The notes below the pieces were generated by a model, which saw only the letters and a program-made list of their open reading frames with translations, did no database searches and had not been told where the DNA came from. From contig NZ_CP024199.1 in NCBI RefSeq assembly GCF_002844375.1, positions 2,529,001 through 2,593,000 of the forward strand: a stretch of DNA of 64,000 bases, given 5' to 3'. Positions 42,579 to 51,005 of the stretch are shown in pieces (within the stretch, counting starts at the first letter, position 1; each line of letters opens with the position of its first letter). The position numbers and the translations under genes were made by a program. Source of the stretch: Thalassospira marina. Its GTDB lineage: Bacteria > Pseudomonadota > Alphaproteobacteria > Rhodospirillales > Thalassospiraceae.

Positions 42579-44258
42579 TTAGGCTGTGCGAACAGCGGTC
42601 AGGAATTGTTCAACGCGGGTGCGTAACCGTTCGGATTGCTCGGACAATTCACCTGATGCCGCCAGCACCTGTTCAGCAGCAGCGCCGGTAGAGGATGCAG
42701 CCTCGGTCACGCCACCGATATTCTGGGTGACTTCGCTGGTTCCGGCGGATGCCTGCTGTACGTTGCGGGTAATTTCCTGCGTTGCAGCCCCCTGCTGCTC
42801 AACCGCGCTGGCGATATTTGCCGCAATCTCGTTGATCTGGGCAATGGTGCCACCAATCGACTGAATGGCAACAACCGCATCACGGGTTTCGTTCTGGATG
42901 CTGGTGATCTGGCTGGTGATTTCATCGGTGGCACGCGCCGTTGCCGATGCCAGGTTTTTCACTTCTGCCGCAACAACGGCAAAGCCCTTGCCTGCCTCGC
43001 CTGCGCGGGCGGCCTCGATCGTCGCATTCAGGGCCAGAAGGTTGGTCTGATTGGCGATGTCGTTAATCAGGTTTACCACATCACCAATTTTCTGGGCGGC
43101 GTCGGCCAGGCCGCGCACCTGTGCATTGGTACGTTCAGCATCATCCACCGCTTTGCTTGAAATGCTTGATGACTGGCTGACCTGATGGCTGATTTCATTG
43201 ATCGACGCGCTTAGTTCTTCGGCAGCACTGGCAACGGTCTGTACATTGTTCGATGCCTGGTCAGATGCCGCAGCCACCGCGGTTGACTGGCGGCTGGTTT
43301 CTTCGGCCGTTGCGGTCATCGATTGTGCGGTTGCCTGCATTTCCGTTGCAGCAGATGCCACGGTTTTTAAAACCGAGCTGACATCCTGGTCAAAGTCGGT
43401 CGTCAAGCGGTCAATCATTTCCGTGCGGGCCTGGCGACGCTTCTGTTCTTCAAGTTCCTTGGCGGCCAGTTCATCGGCCTTGATCATGTTTTCCTTAAAC
43501 ACCAGAACAGCAGCAGCCATATCGCCGATTTCGTCTTTATGGTCCTGCCCGGGGATCGCCACCGTTTTATTGCCATGTGCCAGTTCGCTCATGACATCGG
43601 TAATGGCAACAATCGGGTTGGAAATACCCCGCCCCACCACAATGGCCAGCCCCACACCCAGGATCAATGCCACGATTGACACCACAATCGATGTAATCAC
43701 GGCCATTTCGGTCGCACGGGTTGCGCGCGGCCCCAGTTCGTCCTGCTGCGCTTTCAATGTCAGCTTCAACTGTTCAAGGTCGGCAGCCACCTTCGGGCCG
43801 ATCACATCAAGCGTTCCATGAACAAGCGCATCACGGCGCGTCATTGATGCGGAATCACCCTTTTTGGTCAAATCCACGACCTGATCGAACGTGTCGATAT
43901 ACTTCTTCAGTTCATCGGCAACGGATTTAAGCAATCCGCGCACATCGTCATTATCATTAAGCTCCACCAGCTGCCCGTTCAGCTCAAGCGTCGTCGCCGC
44001 ACGCTTTTTGGCCGATGCGCTGGATTTTTCCGCCTTGGTCAGCAGGAAGTCCTTCACGCCAAGGCGGGTTTCCAGCAGGTTCGCCTGAACCCGGCCTGCC
44101 AGATTGGTCTGCAGCGCAAGGTTGCGGTAATCCTTGAAATTCTGGTCAGCACTGCGCAGCGACATCCCCCCGACAACTGCAATAACCAGAAGCAGCGCAA
44201 GGATCACCCCAAAGCCACCAAAAATCTTCTTTGCTATACTGACGTTCTTTAACACCAT
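42579..44258 (-). CDS. Methyl-accepting chemotaxis protein (four-helix-bundle-type sensor)
   Basis: 559 residues. TM1 (FGGFGVILALLLVIAVVGGM), an all-helical periplasmic domain of ~150 residues with no Cache signature, TM2 (MAVITSIVVSIVALILGVGLAIVV), HAMP (NPIVAITDVMSELAHGNKTV), a linker (EEQKRRQARTEMIDRLTTDF) and the signalling domain. The tip reads VNLINDIANQTNLLALNATI, with EAARAGEAGKGFAVVAAEVK after it. The C-terminus lacks a CheR tether. Ligand unknown. It is transcribed alone, with 568 bases of mostly AT-rich DNA upstream. Confidence 0.94.
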   Translation of the reverse strand: MVLKNVSIAKKIFGGFGVILALLLVIAVVGGMSLRSADQNFKDYRNLALQTNLAGRVQANLLETRLGVKDFLLTKAEKSSASAKKRAATTLELNGQLVELNDNDDVRGLLKSVADELKKYIDTFDQVVDLTKKGDSASMTRRDALVHGTLDVIGPKVAADLEQLKLTLKAQQDELGPRATRATEMAVITSIVVSIVALILGVGLAIVVGRGISNPIVAITDVMSELAHGNKTVAIPGQDHKDEIGDMAAAVLVFKENMIKADELAAKELEEQKRRQARTEMIDRLTTDFDQDVSSVLKTVASAATEMQATAQSMTATAEETSRQSTAVAAASDQASNNVQTVASAAEELSASINEISHQVSQSSSISSKAVDDAERTNAQVRGLADAAQKIGDVVNLINDIANQTNLLALNATIEAARAGEAGKGFAVVAAEVKNLASATARATDEITSQITSIQNETRDAVVAIQSIGGTIAQINEIAANIASAVEQQGAATQEITRNVQQASAGTSEVTQNIGGVTEAASSTGAAAEQVLAASGELSEQSERLRTRVEQFLTAVRTA

Positions 44259-44765
44259 CGCCCCCGTTGCATACTGGCCCCACGCGGCCGAACTATCTCA
44301 TCGTATAGTTATTGTCCACCTGATCTTGGATTTTGGCAGTGAAATAGATCACAATCTGTTTATTAGGCCATTCTTTTGTATAGTAAAAATTTCATTCGCC
44401 TTTAGAAATCGCAACTTAGGGGCTACACTTTGGAACATCAATTTTTCAGCTCAGCCACCTGACAAAAAGAAATCCAGAGTTGATAAAAACGACTCCCGGC
44501 AATTGTGTTTCAAAACGCCCGGCAGCAATAAATTTTCACTGATCCAGCGGCACTTTAGAAAATTCTATTTCCAGATATACCAACCAAAAGTTGCATCTCA
44601 CCACTCTCACAAATCAACATCAAAAACACCAAAGATAGAAAACGATCTCCATCCACGTCACCAAAATGTGTCCCCCATAAAAATCCATCTTTCTACCAAG
44701 GCCCGATCCCGGACAATCGGTCGCTGTTCCCACCAGCCTTTGGTTGGAAAAATCGATTCAGGCAC
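44259..44765. other. Long noncoding region upstream of the second chemoreceptor
   Basis: About 500 AT-rich bases between the chemoreceptor start and the terminator of the sulfur operon. A plus-strand open frame exists across it but is antisense to the chemoreceptor, lacks a ribosome site and looks noncoding. I see no clear promoter pair or repeat. Confidence 0.5.
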
Positions 44766-44797
44766 AAAAAAATGGGCACCCAAAGGAGGGTACCCAT
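44766..44797 (-). terminator. Terminator of the DUF2849-cysI-DUF934 operon
   Basis: Minus strand: ATGGGTACCC / GGGTGCCCAT (one mismatch region) with a short loop, then TTTTTTTGTG. It lies 30 bases after the stop at 44827. Confidence 0.85.
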
Positions 44798-44826
44798 CAG
44801 TTTCGTCGGCAGTTTATCTGATAAAA

Positions 44827-45354
44827 TCAGGAGGCAGCATCGCCAAGGGCTGTACGGCGGCGATCCCGAAGGGACCCGGCCGTTGCCCGGCCATCACCGG
44901 TGGGCTGGTAATAAACCGTCATATCCCGCAGGGCCGCACGCACCTTTTCAAGGGCAGCGTCGGCATCATCAGCCAGTTCATAGGCATCAAAACCACAGCG
45001 ATGCATATAAAGGATCTGGTCGCGCAACACGTCGCCAACGGCACGCATTTCACCCTGATAGCCATAACGTTCGCGCAAAACGCGACCATAGGAATATCCA
45101 CGGCCATCGGTATAAGCCGGGAATTTCACAGCAATCAGCGAAAAACGGTCGATATCATCGGCAAGATCTTCCGGCGCATCACCAGGAACCAGCAGCACAC
45201 CCAGCCCGCCATTGCGCGCAACCAGGGTTTCGCGTTCAGCCTTGAAACGGGTCAGGCTGACCAGCACATTTGCACCGCTTTCAGGCACCGATGCCTCGTC
45301 ATCAAGCGTGACCCATTCATTTTCGATCACGCTGTCATTTTTAACGATCGCCAT
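44827..45354 (-). CDS. DUF934 family protein of the sulfite-reduction operon
   Basis: 175 residues from ATG 45354. The start lies inside the end of cysI (14-base overlap) with a perfect AAGGAGG upstream; a longer frame to 45420 lacks this. Conserved features: LVSLTRFKAERETLVARNG, the DDIDRFSLIAVKFPAYTDGR core, GYSYGRVLRERYGYQGEMRA (strongly conserved in the family), and FDAYELADDADAALEKV. DUF934 proteins sit next to nitrite/sulfite reductases throughout alphaproteobacteria. The role is unknown, but the overlap argues for a direct link to the reductase or its electron supply. Confidence 0.88.
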   Translation of the reverse strand: MAIVKNDSVIENEWVTLDDEASVPESGANVLVSLTRFKAERETLVARNGGLGVLLVPGDAPEDLADDIDRFSLIAVKFPAYTDGRGYSYGRVLRERYGYQGEMRAVGDVLRDQILYMHRCGFDAYELADDADAALEKVRAALRDMTVYYQPTGDGRATAGSLRDRRRTALGDAAS

Positions 45355-46996
45355 AAAGCACCTCCTTGAACGGGTCCATGCCAACACGGCGGTAGGTATC
45401 GATGAAACGTTCGCCAACATTGCGAATGTCGATATAGCGCGTAATCAGCGATTCAATGGCATCCACCACTTCGGCCTCGGAGAAACCAGCACCGGCGATT
45501 TTACCAATCGATGCATCCTGGCTGGCATCGCCACCAAGGGTGATCTGATAAAATTCCTTGCCGCGCTTATCGAGGCCCAGAATACCGATATGACCAACAT
45601 GGTGATGGCCACAGGCATTGATGCAGCCCGAAATCTTGATCTTCAGCTCGCCAATATCATATTGGCGGTCCAGATCACCAAACCGCTCGGAAATACGTTG
45701 TGACAGGGGAATGGAACGTGCCGTTGCCAGCGCGCAATAATCCAGCCCCGGGCAGGCAATAATGTCGGTCACAAAACCAAGATTGGCCGTTGCCAGTCCG
45801 CCATTTTTAAGTTCGGCCCACAGGGCAAACAGCGCGGCCTTTTTAACATGCGGCAAAACAAGGTTCTGTTCGTGGGTCACACGCACATCGCCAAAGCTGT
45901 ACTGATCGGCAAGATCACCCACCAGTTCCATCTGTTCGGCCGTGGCATCACCAGGGATGCCGCCAATCGGTTTCAGTGAAATATTGGCAATCGCGTAACC
46001 GGGCTGTTTGTGCGCAATCACGTTGGAACGCACCCAGGCGGCAAAATCCGGATGGGCCCGCTTGCGGCGTTCAAATTCCGGGTCGTTATCCGAAAGGTCT
46101 TCAAAGGCAGGCGGGGCGAACTGCGCGATATATTGCGCAATTTCATCATCGCTGACACGCAAAGAACCGTCTTTGATTTTCGCCCATTCTTCTTCTACCA
46201 GGCGACCGATTTCTTCGACACCAACCTCGTGCACCAGAATTTTGATACGCGCCTTGTATTTGTTATCGCGGCGGCCAAAGCGGTTATAAACACGCAAAAT
46301 GGCTTCCAGATACGAAAACAGGTCATTCTTGCCGATAAAATCGCGAACGGTTTTACCAACAAACGGCGTACGGCCAAGGCCGCCCCCGACAATCACCTCG
46401 AACCCGGTTTCGCCAGCATCGTTCTTATGCATGCGAAGGCCAATGTCATGCACACGCACGGCAGCACGGTCATTGGGCGACCCCGTCACCGCAATTTTGA
46501 ATTTGCGCGGCAGATAGGTAAATTCCGGATGGAAGGTTGACCACTGGCGGATCAGTTCGCAATAAGGCCGTGGATCTTCGATCTCGTCGGCTGCGGCACC
46601 GGCATACTGGTCGGTCGTGGTGTTACGAATGCAGTTGCCTGACGTCTGAATGGCATGCATTTCCACGGTTGCCAGATCATCCAGCGCATCGGGAATTTCA
46701 TTTAACTTCGGCCAGTTGAACTGGATGTTCTGGCGCGTGGTGAAATGGCCATAGCCCTTGTCATAGGTGCGCGCGATATAGCCCAGCTTGCGCATCTGAT
46801 CGCCATTCATGGTGCCATAAGGCACGGCAACGCGCAGCATGTAGGCATGAAGCTGCAAATAGACACCGTTCATCAAACGAAGCGGCTTGAACTGGTCTTC
46901 GGTCAACTCACCCGACAGACGGCGGGCTACCTGGTCGCGAAACTGTGCGGTGCGTTCCGCAACAAGCTGGCGGTCAAAATCGTCATAACGATACAT
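45341..46996 (-). CDS. cysI: Ferredoxin-type nitrite/sulfite reductase (siroheme hemoprotein)
   Basis: Six-electron reduction of sulfite to sulfide (or nitrite to ammonia) with a siroheme-[4Fe-4S] centre. 551 residues in two ferredoxin-like halves. The four cluster cysteines are in CPGLDYCALA and SGCINACGHHHVGHIG. Siroheme-binding basic residues fall in GNCIRNTTTDQYAG and the GSPNDRAAVR segment. AAGGAGG precedes ATG, 12 bases after the DUF2849 stop. Context (DUF2849, DUF934) favours assimilatory sulfite reduction. cysH is missing from the operon, so APS/PAPS reductase must be encoded elsewhere. Confidence 0.92.
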   Translation of the reverse strand: MYRYDDFDRQLVAERTAQFRDQVARRLSGELTEDQFKPLRLMNGVYLQLHAYMLRVAVPYGTMNGDQMRKLGYIARTYDKGYGHFTTRQNIQFNWPKLNEIPDALDDLATVEMHAIQTSGNCIRNTTTDQYAGAAADEIEDPRPYCELIRQWSTFHPEFTYLPRKFKIAVTGSPNDRAAVRVHDIGLRMHKNDAGETGFEVIVGGGLGRTPFVGKTVRDFIGKNDLFSYLEAILRVYNRFGRRDNKYKARIKILVHEVGVEEIGRLVEEEWAKIKDGSLRVSDDEIAQYIAQFAPPAFEDLSDNDPEFERRKRAHPDFAAWVRSNVIAHKQPGYAIANISLKPIGGIPGDATAEQMELVGDLADQYSFGDVRVTHEQNLVLPHVKKAALFALWAELKNGGLATANLGFVTDIIACPGLDYCALATARSIPLSQRISERFGDLDRQYDIGELKIKISGCINACGHHHVGHIGILGLDKRGKEFYQITLGGDASQDASIGKIAGAGFSEAEVVDAIESLITRYIDIRNVGERFIDTYRRVGMDPFKEVLYGDR

Positions 46997-47008
46997 GATG
47001 TATCCTCC

Positions 47009-47302
47009 TTATCCCGCCTGATAACCAAGATCGGTGCGCACGCTTGGCCCCTGTGTCCGCAAAACTTCACGGTACTTGGTCGGCGCAAGCACACCATCTT
47101 CGTTTGCAACATCAATCAGATACGGCCCTACAACCGTGATCTGCTGTTTTTCGGTATCCGCCCGCGCCAGCAGGGCGTCGGCCTGCTGGGCATCCTCGGC
47201 GCAAACGGCCTGACGGATATCTGTGCTCCAGCCATCATCAGCCGTCATAAAGACAGCCAGGCCATCATCAAGCCGGTTTGCCGTAACAACTTGCAAGGAC
47301 AT
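47009..47302 (-). CDS. DUF2849 domain protein of the sulfur-assimilation operon
   Basis: 97 residues, soluble. Family features: SLQVVTANRLDDGLAVFMTA, then a helical middle with AEDAQQADALLARADTEK, then VVGPYLIDVANEDGVLAPTK and REVLRTQGPSVRTDLGY. DUF2849 genes precede nitrite/sulfite reductases in alphaproteobacteria, usually after a siroheme synthase gene, which is absent here. Function unknown. It is first in the operon; the promoter lies between 47303 and 47508. Confidence 0.9.
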   Translation of the reverse strand: MSLQVVTANRLDDGLAVFMTADDGWSTDIRQAVCAEDAQQADALLARADTEKQQITVVGPYLIDVANEDGVLAPTKYREVLRTQGPSVRTDLGYQAG

Positions 47303-47416
47303 TGGGTTCTCTCAGACAGTAAATCTCTCGTGGGGGCCCGCATTGAACCGGGCTTTTATTATGTAGAATTTGGCTGATTGCACGTTAATGGTCAAGTTTT
47401 TTTGTTAAATACCATA

Positions 47417-47439
47417 AATAACAAATTTAATATGTTATT
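47417..47439. promoter_or_regulatory. Inverted repeat in the cys/DUF1489 divergent promoter region
   Basis: AATAACA (47417-47423) and TGTTATT (47433-47439) form a perfect 7-9-7 dyad in an AT-rich segment. The 23-base span fits a LysR-type site, so CysB-like control of the sulfur operon is possible. Confidence 0.45.
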
Positions 47440-47508
47440 ATTGGCAAACCTTGACGTTCCCCGCCCCCTCGGCTAGTGCAAAGACTGCTTCACCAACAGA
47501 CAGCCCCC

Positions 47509-47925
47509 ATGCCCCAAAACCTGATCAAATTGAGTGTCGGCACCGAAAGCCCGGAAACACTGCGCCAGTGGCAGGAATATATGCGCCAGACCTATGGCCG
47601 TATCTATCACACCACCCGCATGACTCCGAAGCGGAGGGACGAAGTCCTCGATGGTGGGTCAATTTACTGGGTGATCAAAGGCGCCATTCGCTGTCGCCAG
47701 CGCGTGATCGATCTGGAAGAATTCACCGACGAGGCCGGTATCAAACATTGCCGCATTGTTCTGGATGACAATCTGGTTGAAACGGCTGCCTACCCGTTTC
47801 GCGCTTTTCAGGGCTGGCGTTACCTTGCCGATGACAAAACACCGCCCGATGCCAAAACAGGCGGCACCGATGATGCCCTACCCGAAGACATGGCCATGGA
47901 ACTGCGAGATCTCGGCCTGATCTAG
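47509..47925 (+). CDS. DUF1489 family protein
   Basis: 138 residues from ATG 47509. The frame is open from GTG 47476, but family members start with the M-x-x-NLIKLSVG pattern seen here. Conserved features: QWQEYMRQTYGRIYHTTRMT, KRRDEVLDGGSIYWVIKG, IRCRQRVIDLE and TAAYPFRAFQGWRYL. The family is restricted mainly to alphaproteobacteria and has no known function. No strong ribosome site is visible. It is divergent from the sulfur operon. Confidence 0.88.
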   Translation: MPQNLIKLSVGTESPETLRQWQEYMRQTYGRIYHTTRMTPKRRDEVLDGGSIYWVIKGAIRCRQRVIDLEEFTDEAGIKHCRIVLDDNLVETAAYPFRAFQGWRYLADDKTPPDAKTGGTDDALPEDMAMELRDLGLI

Positions 47926-47971
47926 GGCCGCATCAACCCTGTACCGAAATGCCATGTCGCTACATATCGCC

Positions 47972-48931
47972 CTACAAATGATTGGGCGATCCTGCTGCAA
48001 TTGCTGGCTGGTTTTCCTCGATATCTTTCAGGGTTACCGCAACTTCCTTTTTCAGCCAGCGGATAAAGGCTGTCACCCGTGGGCGGTTCAGGTTTTCTTC
48101 CGGGCAGGTGACATAATAGGCATAACTTGACGCCACCTTTTGCGGAAAGGGGCGCACCAACAGCCCCACCTTCAAATCCTGGGCGGCAAGTGATGTGCGG
48201 GCAACGCCAACCCCCTGCCCCATCAGGGCCGCCTGAATAACCATATCCCCACTGTTAAACCGCAAACCCCGGCGCAGATCGATACCGGTTACCCCCACAC
48301 CATCAAGCCAGAAGCGCCAGTCCGCCGCGCGCGGTTTATCAGCGTCCGATGTTGCATCATGCAGCAATCGATGCCCGGCAATATCCTTTGGCACACACAA
48401 AGGCGGGCTGGATGCCAGATAATCCGGGCTGCAAACGGGGAAAACCTCGTCACGCATTAAAAGTTCGGTATACAGGTTGGGGTAATGCCCCCGTCCGAAC
48501 CGCACGGCCAGGTCAATCCCTTCGGTCCGAAAATCCACCAGCCGGTCATCGGCATGGATCCGCACATCAATATCGGGATGTTCATTGCGAAAATGACCCA
48601 ATCGCGGGATCAGCCATTTTACGGCAAAAGACTGCAAAACGCTGACCGTTACCACCCCGGCTTCTTCCACCGCCAGCAGGCTTTCAATTTCCCCGGCAAT
48701 ACGGGTAAAACCCTCGCTGGTGGCGCGCGCCAGCCGGTCACCTTCATCCGTCAGCTGCAACCGTCGTGGCAAACGAAAAAACAGGCGAAAGCCCAGATAT
48801 TCCTCAAGCTGGCGAATTTGCTGGCTGATCGCGCCCTGTGTCACAAACAGTTCTTCGGCAGCCCGGGTAAAATTCAAATGCCGGGCGGCGGCGTCAAATG
48901 CGCGCAAAGCCTGTAATGGCGGTAATCGCAT
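47972..48931 (-). CDS. LysR-family regulator (GcvA-like)
   Basis: 319 residues from ATG 48931, which has GGGGAT 6 bases upstream and gives the usual GcvA-type opening MRLPPLQALRAFDAAARHLN; a frame 49 codons longer is rejected. The winged HTH is FTRAAEELFVTQGAISQQIR. The effector domain includes DVRIHADDRLVDFRTEGIDL and AVRFGRGHYPNL. The ~30-residue tail is acidic. Regulators of this type control neighbouring or divergent genes, here the DUF1127 gene, or act at a distance. Effector unknown. Confidence 0.92.
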   Translation of the reverse strand: MRLPPLQALRAFDAAARHLNFTRAAEELFVTQGAISQQIRQLEEYLGFRLFFRLPRRLQLTDEGDRLARATSEGFTRIAGEIESLLAVEEAGVVTVSVLQSFAVKWLIPRLGHFRNEHPDIDVRIHADDRLVDFRTEGIDLAVRFGRGHYPNLYTELLMRDEVFPVCSPDYLASSPPLCVPKDIAGHRLLHDATSDADKPRAADWRFWLDGVGVTGIDLRRGLRFNSGDMVIQAALMGQGVGVARTSLAAQDLKVGLLVRPFPQKVASSYAYYVTCPEENLNRPRVTAFIRWLKKEVAVTLKDIEENQPAIAAGSPNHL

Positions 48932-49122
48932 CTTTATCCCCATAATATGATGGATGGCTAACCGGGACTCCGGGCGAACCAAGGCATACCAACACACCAT
49001 TAGCCAGGCTAATATATAGGCCCAGAATATATAGTTTGTCACCTGGCGTTTTCTGGACAAAAAATCAGCCCAGCACACATGATAACCCGCATTTCCCGAT
49101 TTGCGGGATGGAGTTCAGAAAG

Positions 49123-49461
49123 ATGCCCTGCCACATCCCCATTAGCCACACTGCCGATAGTTGCCCGACAAAAAAGCCCGTCACATATGTCCGCCCCAAA
49201 ATTGCGCTCACCGTTAAATACGTCATTCATGTTGTGTTTCGTCGCACCCGCACATTTATAACTGGCGGGCTGAACCACTTTCTTGATCGCGTTAATGGCT
49301 TTTTTGATGTTTTGGCCCAACGCCTTACCGCGCGCCGCCAGAAACGGCTGGATGTGCGTGTGATGAATAACCGGCAACTGGCCGATATTGGCCTGTCGCG
49401 CTATGATGTTGAGGATGATTACGCAAAATCATCGCATTGGAACTTTCATTTGAAAAATTGA
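49123..49461 (+). CDS. DUF1127 domain protein
   Basis: 112 residues from ATG 49123, which has GGAG ~10 bases upstream. The C-terminal part is a DUF1127 module: RLTARRQKRLDVRVMNNRQL followed by ADIGLSRYDVEDDY. Arg-rich DUF1127 proteins of alphaproteobacteria are often small and act in RNA and phosphate or carbon metabolism. This one has an N-terminal extension of ~60 residues (two Cys, basic, VKYVIHVVFRRTRTFI). It is divergent from the LysR regulator. Confidence 0.8.
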   Translation: MPCHIPISHTADSCPTKKPVTYVRPKIALTVKYVIHVVFRRTRTFITGGLNHFLDRVNGFFDVLAQRLTARRQKRLDVRVMNNRQLADIGLSRYDVEDDYAKSSHWNFHLKN

Positions 49462-49564
49462 TCTGTCTGCTTGCGGCTGGTTGAAAAGAATACGTATCCT
49501 GTTTCGTAAAATTGTATGCGGCGGCGCATAGTGCCGCCGTTGTCCGCCACGGAAAGGATCAGAC

Positions 49565-50728
49565 ATGGCCAAAAAGCAAAAGCCGGCGCCTAAAAAAACA
49601 GCTTCCGACAAAAAAAACGATGGCACCCCGGCGCTTGATCAGGCCGTGCATAAAACCCAGCACAGCCGCAGCCATGCCAACCGCAACCCCGACCTGCAGG
49701 GCCTTGATAGCGAAACCCGCGATCACATGTTGCTGGATTCCGAAAGCCTGACCATGGAACGCCTTGATGATGGCAAGGGCAAACATCACCATCATGACAA
49801 AGACAAACATGACGATAATGCCAGCGCCCAGCGCAAAAATGACGTTGAAATGGCGCGCAAAGACACCGCCAAAACCGAAAAAGAAGCCGCCGTTGTCGCC
49901 AAACGTGCAACCCATGTGATTCATAAAAGTGTTGCCATCCCGGCAGACCTGCCAGACTCCCCCGATGAACCGCTTAAAAAGATCAAGACCAAACAATATC
50001 TGGAACTGATCGCACCGCTTCACATTGAACTTCTGAAATTCCAAAACTGGGTCAAAAGCGAAAAGGTAAAGGCCCTGATCATTTTTGAAGGGCGGGATGC
50101 CGCAGGCAAGGGCGGTACAATCAAACGGTTTACCGAACATCTTAATCCGCGCGGTGCGCGGGTTGTTGCGCTCGATAAACCCAACGATCGCGAAGTCACC
50201 CAATGGTATTTCCAGCGCTATATGCAGCATCTGCCATCGGGCGGTGAAATTGTTCTGTTTGACCGGTCCTGGTATAACCGGGCGATGGTCGAACGGGTTA
50301 TGGGCTTTTGCACCCGGTTTGAAGTCAGCGAATTTTTGCAATCCGTGCCTGAACTTGAACGCATGCTGCTGCGCTCGCACATTTCAATGACCAAATTCTA
50401 TTTCTCGGTCAGCAAGGATGAACAGGCCCGCCGCTTCGCCCAGCGCCAAGAAGACCCCTTGAAGCAATGGAAACTCAGCCCGGTTGATCTGGCATCACAA
50501 AACCTGTGGGATGAATACACCCAGGCCAAGGAAGAGATGTTTTATGCAACTTCCACGCAGGCCTGCCCGTGGGTGATCATTAAATCTGACGATAAAAAAC
50601 GCGCACGGATCAATGCGATCCGCTATTTTCTCTCGCAGTTTGATTATCACGGCAAGCTGCCCGATCTTTTGCAATATGACCCGCGCATCATCCGCAATGT
50701 TGATCAGGAACTGGGCATCGAAGACTAA
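49565..50728 (+). CDS. ppk2: Polyphosphate kinase 2 with Lys/His-rich N-terminal extension
   Basis: Uses polyphosphate to phosphorylate nucleotides (NDP to NTP in class I). 387 residues. The PPK2 core lies at ~138-387: Walker A GRDAAGKGG at 176-184, Walker B/lid FDRSWYNR at 232-239, WYFQRYMQHLPSGGEI, and EDPLKQWKLSPVDLASQNLW. The first ~125 residues are outside the core and are very polar: a Lys-rich start (MAKKQKPAPKKTASDKKND) and a His/Asp/Lys run at 71-85. The tail could bind metal or polyphosphate, which is inference. AAAGGATC precedes ATG, and a terminator follows. Confidence 0.95.
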   Translation: MAKKQKPAPKKTASDKKNDGTPALDQAVHKTQHSRSHANRNPDLQGLDSETRDHMLLDSESLTMERLDDGKGKHHHHDKDKHDDNASAQRKNDVEMARKDTAKTEKEAAVVAKRATHVIHKSVAIPADLPDSPDEPLKKIKTKQYLELIAPLHIELLKFQNWVKSEKVKALIIFEGRDAAGKGGTIKRFTEHLNPRGARVVALDKPNDREVTQWYFQRYMQHLPSGGEIVLFDRSWYNRAMVERVMGFCTRFEVSEFLQSVPELERMLLRSHISMTKFYFSVSKDEQARRFAQRQEDPLKQWKLSPVDLASQNLWDEYTQAKEEMFYATSTQACPWVIIKSDDKKRARINAIRYFLSQFDYHGKLPDLLQYDPRIIRNVDQELGIED

Positions 50729-50745
50729 CCCTAGCCCCACATATA

Positions 50746-50786
50746 CCCGATACCGCAACCAAAAGAGTGTTGCTGTATCGGGTTTT
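50746..50786 (+). terminator. ppk2 terminator
   Basis: CCCGATACCGCAAC / GTTGCTGTATCGGG (one mismatch in 14 pairs), then TTTTCCCTTTTTC on the plus strand, 18 bases after the stop. Confidence 0.85.
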
Positions 50787-50939
50787 CCCTTTTTCATCTT
50801 ACCATCATTTCATTCATCGGCCCCGTGCCAGCAAACCGCGCCGCGCAGTTGCGCCCAAACACCGCAACCAGAATGCGCGATGTCTTTGGTGTGGTTTCAA
50901 AAAACACGCTAACGCATTTCCCTACCGACTTCCCGTGCA

Positions 50940-50969
50940 TTGACAACCCCGCCTGCCCCGGCCTTTATA
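50940..50969 (+). promoter_or_regulatory. Predicted promoter of the beta-hydroxyacid dehydrogenase gene
   Basis: A perfect -35 TTGACA (50940-50945), 18-base GC-rich spacer, and TTTATA at 50964-50969. The leader to ATG 51006 would be ~30 bases. Confidence 0.45.
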
Positions 50970-51005
50970 AGACGCAGGAAAAACCATTAAACGGGAGGCC
51001 GCATC

